DNA from: Nocardioides marmorisolisilvae
GTDB lineage: Bacteria > Actinomycetota > Actinomycetes > Propionibacteriales > Nocardioidaceae
Length of the DNA: 64,000 nucleotides
Direction of reading: 5' to 3'
Assembly: GCF_003725775.1 (NCBI RefSeq)
Contig: NZ_RJSG01000001.1
Coordinates: forward strand, 464,746 to 528,745
The notes beneath the pieces are model-generated. The model was not told the origin of the DNA. It saw nothing but the letters and a program-made list of their open reading frames with translations, and did not search any database. The number at the start of each line of letters is the position of its first letter. The stretch's first letter is position 1. A program made the position numbers and the translations under genes. Below are positions 36,598 to 45,288 of this stretch, in pieces.

Positions 36598-38091
36598 CTA
36601 GGCGAGGGTCAGGAACCCGTCGCGGACCAGGTCGCGGACCTGCTCGAGGCGCTCCGGTACGCCGACCTCACCGACCAGCTCGCCGATGGCGGCGAGCAGC
36701 TGCCCGACGGTCAGCTCGCCGTCCGCAGCACCCGCGAACGCAGCCGCCACGGTGTCCACCTGCTCGGCCCGGCGCATCCCGGTCTGGCGGCGCAGCACGA
36801 TCTGGCTGGGGTCCTCGGCACCCGCCGGACCGAAGGTCTCCTGGACCACGTCGCGCGCCAGGACCGGACGGCTGGCGAGCAGTGCGTCGTCGGTCAGGTC
36901 CCGCAGCTCGGCGACCCGGCTGAAGTGCCGGTCGATCTCCGGGCCGAGGGGCTGCTCGACCTCCCAGCGCCAGTCCTCCAGGCGCAGGTCGGGGGCCTCA
37001 GAGCCGCTGTTGCGCAGGCTGATCCAGCCGAAGCCGACCGCCTCGATGCCGAGCTCGTCGAACCAGGAGAGCCAGGTGTCGTAACGGTGGTGGTAGTCCG
37101 CCGTGGTCCCTGAGCCTGTCGAAGGGTGCAGGCCGGCGTCCTTGAGCCAGAGCTCGACGTAGGAGGGAAGGTCGAGGATCTCGCGCTGGACCACCCAGGC
37201 GTCGCAACCCTCGGTGAGCCACCCGGAGAGCCGCTCGTCCCAGGACTGGTCGCGGCGGATCGCCCAGTTCGCGAGCACCTGGCCGGTGCCGCCGGGGTTC
37301 AGGTGCTTCGGGATGGTCCGAACGATGTCCTCGACGACGCGATCGCCGGGGATGCCGGAGTCGCGGTAGACGAGGCGCTCCCCGGTCGCCGGGGAGATCA
37401 CGAACGGCGGGTTGGTGACGATCAGGTCGAACAGCTCGCCGGCGACAGGCTCGAAGAAGCTGCCGTCGCGCACCTCGATCCTGTTCGTCGGACCCGTCGA
37501 GATGCTGTTGAGCTCGGCGTTGAGCTGGGTCAACCAGAGCGCTCGCTTGTTCACGTCGGTGGCCACCACGTGCTGCACGTGCTCGGCCAGGTGCAGCGAC
37601 TGGACGCCGCACCCGGTACCGAGGTCGAGCGCCTGGGTGACCGGCGTACGGATGGTCATCTCGGCCAGCGAGGTCGCCGCCGGGCTGATCCCGAGGACGT
37701 GGTCGGGGCCGACCTTCTGCGGGCCGCCGTCCAGACCGGGCGTCAGGTCGGAGGTCACCCAGAGGTTGCCACTGTCAGTTCCGTACGGGCGCAGGTCGAC
37801 CCGCGCCGCGACCTCGGAGAACGAGCGCTCGAGGATCCCGGCCGCGCACAGGTCGTCGACCAGTCCCGGCAGGGCGGCCTCGGCAGCATCGGCCGGGACG
37901 GTGGCCTGGAGCAGCCAGATCCGGGTCAGCGTCTCCAGCGGGCTGCCGCCCGTGGTTGCCCGCAGTCCCGGGAGCGTCTCGTTGCGGCCGAGCGCTGCCT
38001 GGGCCGTCGTACCGATGAGGTCGGCGACGGCGTCGTAGGTGTAGTCGGCCTCCGTGAGGGCGTCACGGAGGCGGGCAGCGAGGTCGGTCAC
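36598..38091 (-). CDS. class I SAM-dependent methyltransferase (HemK/RsmC-like)
   Basis: A 497-residue protein with an N-terminal helical domain, a central methyltransferase domain and a C-terminal extension. SAM-binding motif LDLGTGCGVQSLHLAEHV near residue 155, acidic strand VATDVNKRAL, and the catalytic NPPF in VTNPPFVISPA near 220. NPPF/NPPY motifs are typical of N-methyltransferases acting on nucleic-acid bases or glutamine; the target here is unknown. Start is GTG at 38091, a few bases after putative promoter sequence. Residues about 322-328 (HPSTGSG) come from an in-frame dispersed repeat. It sits upstream of topA on the same strand. Confidence 0.87.
   Translation of the reverse strand: MTDLAARLRDALTEADYTYDAVADLIGTTAQAALGRNETLPGLRATTGGSPLETLTRIWLLQATVPADAAEAALPGLVDDLCAAGILERSFSEVAARVDLRPYGTDSGNLWVTSDLTPGLDGGPQKVGPDHVLGISPAATSLAEMTIRTPVTQALDLGTGCGVQSLHLAEHVQHVVATDVNKRALWLTQLNAELNSISTGPTNRIEVRDGSFFEPVAGELFDLIVTNPPFVISPATGERLVYRDSGIPGDRVVEDIVRTIPKHLNPGGTGQVLANWAIRRDQSWDERLSGWLTEGCDAWVVQREILDLPSYVELWLKDAGLHPSTGSGTTADYHHRYDTWLSWFDELGIEAVGFGWISLRNSGSEAPDLRLEDWRWEVEQPLGPEIDRHFSRVAELRDLTDDALLASRPVLARDVVQETFGPAGAEDPSQIVLRRQTGMRRAEQVDTVAAAFAGAADGELTVGQLLAAIGELVGEVGVPERLEQVRDLVRDGFLTLA
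37109..37127 (-). repeat. dispersed repeat copy inside the methyltransferase gene
   Basis: Identical over 19 bases to 7269-7287. On the coding strand it reads P-S-T-G-S-G, in the same frame as in the DUF2342 gene. Confidence 0.85.
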
Positions 38092-38101
38092 CCGGATGAG
38101 G

Positions 38102-39868
38102 CTAGTACCGCCCTGGCAGCCGGACGTCGAGCGCGTTCGGCAGACCGGCCTTGTAGAGCCCGGCGTCGATCTTCTTGATCCCCTTCAGCCAGGGGTTCTC
38201 GTAGAGCTTGTACATCGTGGCGCGCGAGGCGGTCGAGCCGACGGAGTCGAGGATCGCGTTGGCGGCCGCACGACCCGACTCGTTCGCGCCCTCCATCGTG
38301 GCGAGGTCGATGTTGGTGCGCACGAAGTCACCGGTGAGGAAGAAGTTCGGGAGCTTGGTGGAGACCTCCGGACGGTCCTTCCAGGAGCCCGCGGTGTTCA
38401 CCAGCAGCGGGGTGTCGTTGGCGTTGCGCCGCGTCATCGCGTTGTACTGCACGCCCGGGTCGAGCACCCAGGAGTGCACGTCCTCCGGGCCGAGCACGTC
38501 GCCCACCGTGTGGTGGTAGCGGATCTGCGCGAACACCTCGTTGGCGACCTCCTGGGGCGAGCACTCCTTCGCGGTCTTGCCGTAGAGGATGCCCTTCGCG
38601 TCCCAGTTGGAGATGTCGACCGAGAGGCAATCGACCGCCGAGCCGTCGCCGTACGCGGCCGGGAAGTTGCGGCTCTTCCAGAACTGGCCCTGGGTGAGCG
38701 CGGTCAGCGCCCAGGGCGAGTCGATGAAGGTGATGTGCCCGAAGGTGATCGAGATCTTCTTCTTCAGGAAGTACTGGATGCCGACCATCCAGTCGGTCTG
38801 CAGGCGGTTGAGGTTCGCGAAGCTCGGGTCGCGGGCGAGCATGTCGCCGCCGAGGAACGCGGTGGCCTTGTCGACCGGCATCGCGGAGATGAACCAGTCC
38901 GACTCGTGGCGCGTGGTGACGCCGTACGCATCGGCGAGGTTCACCGCGCTGACCTTCCCGTTGGTGACCTCGTACGACGCGAGTCCCTGGCCGAGCACGA
39001 ACTTCACGCCGAGACCGCGCAGGTAGGTCGTCCACGGGTCGATCCAGGCCTCGTTCGTCGGCAGGTTCAGCACCCGGTCCAGCGCACCGTCGGCGCCGAC
39101 CCCCATCATCGTGTAGACGAAGGCCTCGCCCATGTGGCCGATCGTGCGCGTGCTGGCCAGCGTCTCCTTGGCGGCCACCAGGTTGCGGGTCAGGCCGGCG
39201 GCGAGCACGTGCTGGTAGTCGGGCGAGCGGGTCGCCGCACCGACGAAGTCCCACCAGCTCACGTTCTCCCACTGGCCGAACCGGCGCTCGTCGCTGGAGG
39301 TCAGGAAGACCAGCAACCGGGTGACGAAGTAGGCGAGCTCGTCCGGCGGGACGTCCTGACCCTTGAGGTTCTCCAGCAGGTAGCGACGCAGGCCGTCGAC
39401 GGTCAGCAGCGCTTGGGGGTCCGGGCCGATGCCGAAGATGAAGGCGTCGGCGCGATCCCCTCCGCGCAGGAACTTGCCGCCCTTGGCCGCGGACAGGTTG
39501 TCCTTCACGCCGTTGGCGTTGGAGCCGAACGGGATGCGCTTCATCGTGTCCGGGATGTGGTGGTAGAAGCCCGGGAAGAAGCGGAAGCCGTGCTCCCCTG
39601 GCAGGTCGGCCCGACCACCGACGCCGGTGTTCGCCACCGGGATGCTGCGGGCCTTGCCGCCCCAGGCCTTGGGCTCGAAGACGGTGACGTCGAAGCCGCG
39701 CTCGGCCAGCTCGTGCGCGGCGGCCAGGCCGGCCATGCCACCCCCGAGGATCGCGACGCGGCGTCCCGGGGTCGAGGAGAACGCCGGGGCTCCGGCGGAG
39801 AAAGCGGTGGCGGCGCCGACGACGGCTCCGGTCTTCAGGACGGTACGACGGTCGACGTTCGGCACCAC
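38102..39868 (-). CDS. Tat-exported FAD-dependent oxidoreductase (phytoene desaturase/amine oxidase fold)
   Basis: A 588-residue flavoprotein with a twin-arginine leader (DRRTVLKTGAVVGAA, residues about 6-20). FAD-binding signature VAILGGGMAGLAAAHELAERG near 40, the conserved GGKARS at about 70, and C-terminal FFLTGDFVRTNIDLATMEGANESG near 530, which completes the flavin site. The fold is shared by carotenoid desaturases, hydroxysqualene dehydroxylase (HpnE) and amine oxidases; I cannot choose. Exported flavoenzymes of this group occur in actinobacterial secondary metabolism. Start GTG 39868 with GGGGAG upstream. It is preceded by the terminator of hppA. Confidence 0.83.
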   Translation of the reverse strand: MVPNVDRRTVLKTGAVVGAATAFSAGAPAFSSTPGRRVAILGGGMAGLAAAHELAERGFDVTVFEPKAWGGKARSIPVANTGVGGRADLPGEHGFRFFPGFYHHIPDTMKRIPFGSNANGVKDNLSAAKGGKFLRGGDRADAFIFGIGPDPQALLTVDGLRRYLLENLKGQDVPPDELAYFVTRLLVFLTSSDERRFGQWENVSWWDFVGAATRSPDYQHVLAAGLTRNLVAAKETLASTRTIGHMGEAFVYTMMGVGADGALDRVLNLPTNEAWIDPWTTYLRGLGVKFVLGQGLASYEVTNGKVSAVNLADAYGVTTRHESDWFISAMPVDKATAFLGGDMLARDPSFANLNRLQTDWMVGIQYFLKKKISITFGHITFIDSPWALTALTQGQFWKSRNFPAAYGDGSAVDCLSVDISNWDAKGILYGKTAKECSPQEVANEVFAQIRYHHTVGDVLGPEDVHSWVLDPGVQYNAMTRRNANDTPLLVNTAGSWKDRPEVSTKLPNFFLTGDFVRTNIDLATMEGANESGRAAANAILDSVGSTASRATMYKLYENPWLKGIKKIDAGLYKAGLPNALDVRLPGRY

Positions 39869-39970
39869 AGCAGGCTCCCCACGAGTCTGATCAGCGCCCG
39901 GCCGGCACCGGGCTGCCCCTAACGAACACCGTTAGCCGACGGATGGCAAGGACCAGCACGCACGAAAAGC

Positions 39971-40008
39971 TCGACGGGCCCAACCACCGCGGTGGTTGAG
40001 CCCGTCGA
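39971..40008 (-). terminator. hppA terminator built from inverted copies of the dispersed repeat
   Basis: Arms 39971-39989 and 39990-40008 (each 19 bases, one mismatch) pair around the centre ccgcgg. On the minus strand the hairpin is followed by gagcttttcg, a short T-rich run. The right arm is a copy of the dispersed ggtggttgagc-cgtcgaaacc repeat and the left arm is its mirror image. Confidence 0.75.
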
Positions 40009-40023
40009 AACCTTGCTACTCGG

Positions 40024-42342
40024 TCAGGCGACCGGCGGCGCTGCAGCGGCCTCGGCCGCGGCGTCGTCACCGAACTCCACCTCGCGCTGCTTGGCGACGT
40101 AGAGGGCCACGATGATGATCGCGACCGCCACGAGGGCGATCAGGATCCGCAGACCGTCGTGCTGGTTGTCGCCCTGGCTCATCGAGACGACCGCGGAGGC
40201 GATCAGCAGCGAGACCAGGTTCATGACCTTGATCAGCGGGTTGATGGCCGGGCCGGCGGTGTCCTTGAACGGGTCACCGACGGTGTCACCGATGACGGTG
40301 GCGGCGTGGGCCTCAGAGCCCTTGCCACCGTGGTTGCCGTCCTCGACCAGCTTCTTGGCGTTGTCCCAGGCACCACCGGAGTTGGCCAGGAAGACCGCCA
40401 TCAGGGTGCCGCTGCCGATCGCGCCGGCCAGGAAGCCGGCCAGCGGCGCGACGCCGAGACCGAAGCCGACCGCGATCGGGGCCAGCACGGCCAGCAGACC
40501 GGGCGTGACCAGCTCGCGGAGCGAGTCGCGGGTGACGATGTCGACCACGCGGCCGTACTCGGGACGACCGGTGCCCTCCATGATCCCCGGGATGTCGCGG
40601 AACTGGCGACGGACCTCGAAGACCACCGCGCCGGCCGCACGGGCCACCGCGTTGATGGCCAGACCGGAGAAGAGGAACACCACGGCTGCGCCGAGGAGCA
40701 CGCCGACCAGGACGCCCGGGTTGAAGACGAAGAAGTCCGCGATGACGTTGCCGTCCGCGTGGACCTCCGCGAGCTTGTCGAGCACCGAGGTGGCGTAGGA
40801 GCCGAACAGCGCGGTCGCGGCGAGCACGGCCGTCGCGATCGCGATGCCCTTGGTGATGGCCTTGGTGGTGTTACCCACGGCGTCGAGCTCGGTGAGGATC
40901 TGTGCACCCTCCGGGCTGACGTCGCCGGACATCTCGGCAACGCCCTGGGCGTTGTCGGAGACCGGGCCGAAGGTGTCCATCGCGACGATGACGCCGACGG
41001 TGGTGAGCAGACCGCAACCGGCCAGCGACACCGCGAACAGCGAGATGGTCAGCGAGCCGGTGCCCAGCAGGAAGGCGCCGAAGACCGCGCCACCGATGAC
41101 GAACGTCGTGTAGACGGCCGACTCGAAACCGACCGAGAGGCCGGAGAGGATCACGGTGGCAGCACCGGTGAGCGAGGTCTTGCCGACGTCCTTGACCGGC
41201 TTGTACTCGGTGCCGGTGAAGTAACCGGTCAGCGCCAGGATGCCCGCGGACATCACGATGCCGATGAGCACGGCGGCCGCGGCGATGATCCGCGGGTTTC
41301 CGTCAGCGCCGTCGCTGGAGATCTGGTTCAGCGCGGTCGCGGCGACACCGTCGAAGTCGGCGAAGCTGCTCGGCAGGTAGACGAACGAGGCGATGACCGA
41401 GGCGACGCCACCGATCGCGGCGGAGATGTAGAAGGCGCGGTTGATGGTGACCAGGCCGTTCTCGCCCGGGCGCGGCTTGCACAGGTAGACACCGAGGACC
41501 GCGGTGAGCGCACCGATCGCCGGGATCAGCAGCGGGAACACGAGGCCCTTGTCGCCGAACGCCTGCGAGCCGAGGATCAGCGCGGCGACCAGGGTCACGG
41601 CGTACGACTCGAAGAGGTCAGCGGCCATACCGGCGCAGTCACCCACGTTGTCACCGACGTTGTCGGCGATGGTGGCGGCGTTGCGCGGGTCGTCCTCGGG
41701 GATGTTCTGCTCGACCTTGCCGACGAGGTCGGCGCCGACGTCAGCGGCCTTGGTGAAGATACCGCCGCCGACACGCATGAACATGGCCAGCAGTGCGGCA
41801 CCGAAGCCGAAGCCCTCGAGCACGTGCGGGGCCTCGTCCTTGAAGATGATGACCACGGTGCTGGCGCCCAGCAGACCGAGGCCGACGGTGAGCATGCCCA
41901 CCATGGCGCCGGTGCGGAAGCCGACCTTCATGGCCGGGTCGCGGCCGGTCTCGTTGGCAGCAGCGGCCACGCGCAGGTTCGCCTGCACGGCCAGCGACAT
42001 GCCGAGGTAGCCGACGGCTGCCGAGAAGCCGGCACCCACCAGGAAGAAGATGGAGCGTCCGATGCGCACGCCCGCGTCGTCCGCCGGCAGCGCCAGCAGC
42101 GCGAGGAACGCGACGGCGGCGAAGATGCCGAGCGTCCGGAACTGACGGGTCAGGTACGCCTGGGCACCTTCCTGGATCGCCTTGGCGATGTTCTGCATGT
42201 TCTGGGTGCCCTGACCTGCGGCCATCACCTCGCTGCGGAACATCGCGGCCATCCCCAGTGCAGCTAGGGAGATCACGCCGATGATCAGCACAAGTGCGAG
42301 GTTTCCGCCGGTGAGTTCGGGTTTGATCTCGAGCCCGGTCAT
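40024..42342 (-). CDS. hppA: membrane-bound proton-translocating pyrophosphatase
   Basis: Integral membrane enzyme coupling pyrophosphate hydrolysis to ion pumping, 772 residues with about 16 membrane segments. The family signatures are present: GGIFTKAADVGADLVGKVE and EDDPRNAATIADNVGDNVGD (about residues 210-250), and DTVGDPFKDTAGPAIN near the C-terminus. The determinant region reads AVGNTTKAITKG near residue 490; Lys at this point (instead of Ala) is known to mark K+-independent, H+-pumping forms. Start ATG 42342 with AGGAG upstream. It runs in parallel with the soluble ppa. Confidence 0.96.
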   Translation of the reverse strand: MTGLEIKPELTGGNLALVLIIGVISLAALGMAAMFRSEVMAAGQGTQNMQNIAKAIQEGAQAYLTRQFRTLGIFAAVAFLALLALPADDAGVRIGRSIFFLVGAGFSAAVGYLGMSLAVQANLRVAAAANETGRDPAMKVGFRTGAMVGMLTVGLGLLGASTVVIIFKDEAPHVLEGFGFGAALLAMFMRVGGGIFTKAADVGADLVGKVEQNIPEDDPRNAATIADNVGDNVGDCAGMAADLFESYAVTLVAALILGSQAFGDKGLVFPLLIPAIGALTAVLGVYLCKPRPGENGLVTINRAFYISAAIGGVASVIASFVYLPSSFADFDGVAATALNQISSDGADGNPRIIAAAAVLIGIVMSAGILALTGYFTGTEYKPVKDVGKTSLTGAATVILSGLSVGFESAVYTTFVIGGAVFGAFLLGTGSLTISLFAVSLAGCGLLTTVGVIVAMDTFGPVSDNAQGVAEMSGDVSPEGAQILTELDAVGNTTKAITKGIAIATAVLAATALFGSYATSVLDKLAEVHADGNVIADFFVFNPGVLVGVLLGAAVVFLFSGLAINAVARAAGAVVFEVRRQFRDIPGIMEGTGRPEYGRVVDIVTRDSLRELVTPGLLAVLAPIAVGFGLGVAPLAGFLAGAIGSGTLMAVFLANSGGAWDNAKKLVEDGNHGGKGSEAHAATVIGDTVGDPFKDTAGPAINPLIKVMNLVSLLIASAVVSMSQGDNQHDGLRILIALVAVAIIIVALYVAKQREVEFGDDAAAEAAAAPPVA

Positions 42343-42494
42343 CAAATCTCCTGTGTGTGGTGCGCCATCAACAAAATGCCTGTCAAACGTCGCGGACTAT
42401 ACGCAGGTGTGGCGCGGGTCACGGCGAGGGGGTGAGCCATGTCACCCACGCCGATAACAAGGCAGGGCGAAGTGCCCGAAATGCCCGACGAAGG

Positions 42495-42830
42495 TCAGGC
42501 GGAGAGAGCGGTCTGCTCGTCCGGGTGGATGGTGAAGACCTTGGCCAGTCCGGTGATCCGGAAGATCTTGAGGAGCCGGTCCTGGCTGCAGATCAGCGAC
42601 ATCGAACCGTCCTGGGCACGGACCTTCTTCAACCCGCCGACGAGGACGCCGAGACCGGTGGAGTCGAGGAAGTCGACGCCCTCCAGGTCGATGATCAGGC
42701 TCGTCTTGCCGGCACCGACCAGGTCGGAGATCTGGTCGCGCAGCTTGGGCGCGGTGTAGACGTCGATCTCGCCGCCGACGGAGACGACGGTGTGCCCGTC
42801 GACCTCTCGGTTGGTCAGTGTCAGATCCAC
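42495..42830 (-). CDS. STAS-domain anti-anti-sigma factor
   Basis: A 111-residue SpoIIAA/RsbV-type protein that relieves an alternative sigma factor from its anti-sigma kinase. The phosphorylatable serine is in [14 protein letters not shown], near residue 57, surrounded by the conserved motif. Start GTG 42830 with GGGAG upstream. No sigma factor or anti-sigma gene is adjacent; the partner must be elsewhere. It lies 152 bases upstream of hppA, with a weak hairpin between. Confidence 0.92.
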   Translation of the reverse strand: MDLTLTNREVDGHTVVSVGGEIDVYTAPKLRDQISDLVGAGKTSLIIDLEGVDFLDSTGLGVLVGGLKKVRAQDGSMSLICSQDRLLKIFRITGLAKVFTIHPDEQTALSA

Positions 42831-42969
42831 GAGAACTCCCAGCGTGCGTCAGGGGTGGGCGGGCGGCTGCTTGGTTCAACCGTCATCCTGCCAGTCATTC
42901 AACCACGCGCGGTATCGGCCGCTGCGGGGCCGGAATCCGGATGTCGGGCGTGGCTGGGAGACTCCAGGC

Positions 42970-45288
42970 GTGAGCACGACCCGGCTGGAGCACCTCGTCG
43001 ACCGGCTCACCGGTGCGCCGGGGCGCGACGACCGGCTCACCCACCTCGAGGTGCTGCCCCCGCGGGTCGCACGGACCGCGCCGTGGCCCGCCTGGGTCGA
43101 CCCGGAGCTGGTCGCCGCCTGGAAGCGCGGTGGCATCGCCGAGCCCTGGGCGCACCAGGTCGAGGCGGCGGACCTCGCTCACGCCGGCGAGCACGCGGTG
43201 CTCGCTACCGGCACGGCTTCGGGCAAGTCGCTCGGCTACCTGATGCCCGCGCTGACCGCGATCAACACCAAGCGCGGCCCCCGAGGGCAGCGGGGCTCGA
43301 GCACGCTCTACATCTCCCCCACCAAGGCGCTCGCCCAGGACCAGCTGAACACCCTGCGCGGGCTCGGGCTGGAGGGACTGCGCGTCGCCACCCACGACGG
43401 GGACTCCTCGCCGGAGGAACGGGAGTGGACACGGGACCACGGCGAGTACGTGCTCACCAACCCCGACATGCTGCACCGCTCGCTGCTGCCGGGCCACGAG
43501 CGGTGGACCCGGTTCTTCGCCGCGCTCGACTTCGTCGTCATCGACGAGTGCCACCACTACCGCGGCGTCTTCGGCGCGCACGTCTCCCAGGTCATGCGTC
43601 GACTGCGCCGGGTCGCCGCCCTGTACGGCGCGAGCCCGACGTTCGTGCTGGCCTCGGCCACGGTCGCCGAGCCGGAGGTCGCGGCCGGCCGCCTGACCGG
43701 GCTGCCGGTCCGCGCCGTCACCGACGACGCCTCGCCGCGCGGCCAGGTGGCCCTGGCGTTGTGGGAACCGCCGTTCGTCTCCTACGGCGGCGAGCACGGC
43801 GCCCCGGTACGTCGATCCGTGACCGCCGAGCTGGCCGACCTGCTCACCGACCTGATCATCGAGAACGTCCGCACGCTCGCCTTCGTGCGCAGCCGTCGAG
43901 GCGCGGAGACGGTCTCGCTGACCACGAAGCGGCTGCTCGACGAGGTCGACGCGTCGCTGGCCGCCCGGGTCGCCGCCTACCGCGGTGGCTATCTCCCCGA
44001 GGAGCGACGCGAGCTCGAGCAGGCGCTGCGCTCAGGCGAGCTGCTCGGCCTGGCCGCAACCAACGCGCTCGAGCTCGGCATCGACATCTCCGGCCTGGAC
44101 GCCGTGCTCCTCGGCGGCTTCCCCGGCACCCGTGCTGCGTTGTGGCAGCAGGTCGGTCGCGCCGGACGCGACGGCGGCGACGCCCTCGGGGTGCTGGTCG
44201 CCCGCGACGACCCGCTCGACACCTACCTGGTCAACCACCCCGAGCACCTGCTCGGCCGGCCGGTAGAGGCGACCGTCTTCGACCCCGACAACCCCTACGT
44301 CCTCGGTCCGCACCTGTGCGCCGCGGCGGCTGAGTCGCCCCTGACCGAGGAGGGACTGGAGATCTTCGGACCCGCCGCCCGCGACGCCGTCGATGCCCTC
44401 ACCGCGGCCGGGCTGCTCCGCAAGCGTCACCACGGCTGGTACTGGACCGACCGCCGCCGGGCCAGCGACCTGGCCGACATCAGGTCCTCGGGCGGCAGCC
44501 CGGTGCGGCTGGTGGAGGAGAGCACCGGCCGGGTCCTCGGCACCGTCGACCACGGGTCGTCCCACGGCACCGCGCACTCCGGCGCCGTCTACCTGCACCA
44601 GGGCGAGAGCTACCTGGTGCTCGACCTCGACCTGGAGGAGTCGGTCGCCACGGTCGTTCCGGCACCCGACGTCAGCTACTCGACCTCGGCCCGCGAGGTC
44701 ACCGACATCGAGATCGTCCGCGAGGCCCGCCACGAGACGTGGGGGCGGGTGCGGCTGAGCTTCGGCACGGTCCGCGTGACCCATCAGGTCGTGTCGTTCC
44801 TCAAGCGCAAGGTGCCCTCCGGCGACGTCATCGGCGAGGAGCCGCTCGACCTGCCCGAGCGAACGCTCGAGACCGCCTCGGTCTGGTGGACCGTCCCCGA
44901 CGACGTGCTCGAGGACTCCGGTATCTCCGCCGAGGACCTGCCCGGTGCCGCGCATGCCGCGGAGCACGCGAGCATCGGCCTGCTTCCGCTGTTCGCCACC
45001 TGTGACCGCTGGGACATCGGCGGTGTCTCCACCGCCCGCCACGCCGACACCGGCGTACTCACCGTCTTCGTCTACGACGGCCACCCCGGCGGCGCCGGCT
45101 TCAGCGAGCGCGGCTTCGCCACCGCGTTCGAGTGGCTGGAGGCCACCCGGGACGCGATCGACTCGTGCGCCTGCACCGAGGGCTGCCCGTCCTGCGTGCA
45201 GTCGCCGAAGTGCGGCAACCAGAACAACCCGCTCGACAAGGCGGGAGCTGTACGGCTGCTGGATCTGGTACTAGCCGAAGTCAATTAG
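42970..45288 (+). CDS. DEAD/DEAH-box helicase with C-terminal DUF1998 zinc cluster (MrfA type)
   Basis: A 772-residue superfamily 2 helicase. Walker A GTASGKSLGY near residue 80, DEAH-type box VIDECHHYRG near 190, ASATVAEP near 215, and motif VI QQVGRAGRDGG near 395; the C-terminal DUF1998 region has the four-cysteine cluster CACTEGCPSCVQSPKCG near 733. These features match Bacillus MrfA, which with MrfB repairs mitomycin C adducts, and Rv3649 of mycobacteria. Start GTG 42970 with GGGAG upstream. The tad locus follows 3 kb away, as in mycobacteria (Rv3649...Rv3654c-Rv3660c). Its stop overlaps the convergent permease gene (TTAG). Confidence 0.9.
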   Translation: MSTTRLEHLVDRLTGAPGRDDRLTHLEVLPPRVARTAPWPAWVDPELVAAWKRGGIAEPWAHQVEAADLAHAGEHAVLATGTASGKSLGYLMPALTAINTKRGPRGQRGSSTLYISPTKALAQDQLNTLRGLGLEGLRVATHDGDSSPEEREWTRDHGEYVLTNPDMLHRSLLPGHERWTRFFAALDFVVIDECHHYRGVFGAHVSQVMRRLRRVAALYGASPTFVLASATVAEPEVAAGRLTGLPVRAVTDDASPRGQVALALWEPPFVSYGGEHGAPVRRSVTAELADLLTDLIIENVRTLAFVRSRRGAETVSLTTKRLLDEVDASLAARVAAYRGGYLPEERRELEQALRSGELLGLAATNALELGIDISGLDAVLLGGFPGTRAALWQQVGRAGRDGGDALGVLVARDDPLDTYLVNHPEHLLGRPVEATVFDPDNPYVLGPHLCAAAAESPLTEEGLEIFGPAARDAVDALTAAGLLRKRHHGWYWTDRRRASDLADIRSSGGSPVRLVEESTGRVLGTVDHGSSHGTAHSGAVYLHQGESYLVLDLDLEESVATVVPAPDVSYSTSAREVTDIEIVREARHETWGRVRLSFGTVRVTHQVVSFLKRKVPSGDVIGEEPLDLPERTLETASVWWTVPDDVLEDSGISAEDLPGAAHAAEHASIGLLPLFATCDRWDIGGVSTARHADTGVLTVFVYDGHPGGAGFSERGFATAFEWLEATRDAIDSCACTEGCPSCVQSPKCGNQNNPLDKAGAVRLLDLVLAEVN

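Noticed and set aside
42423-42451. Hairpin between the STAS gene and hppA as terminator
   Set aside because: Stem is interrupted and has no T-run; too weak to annotate.
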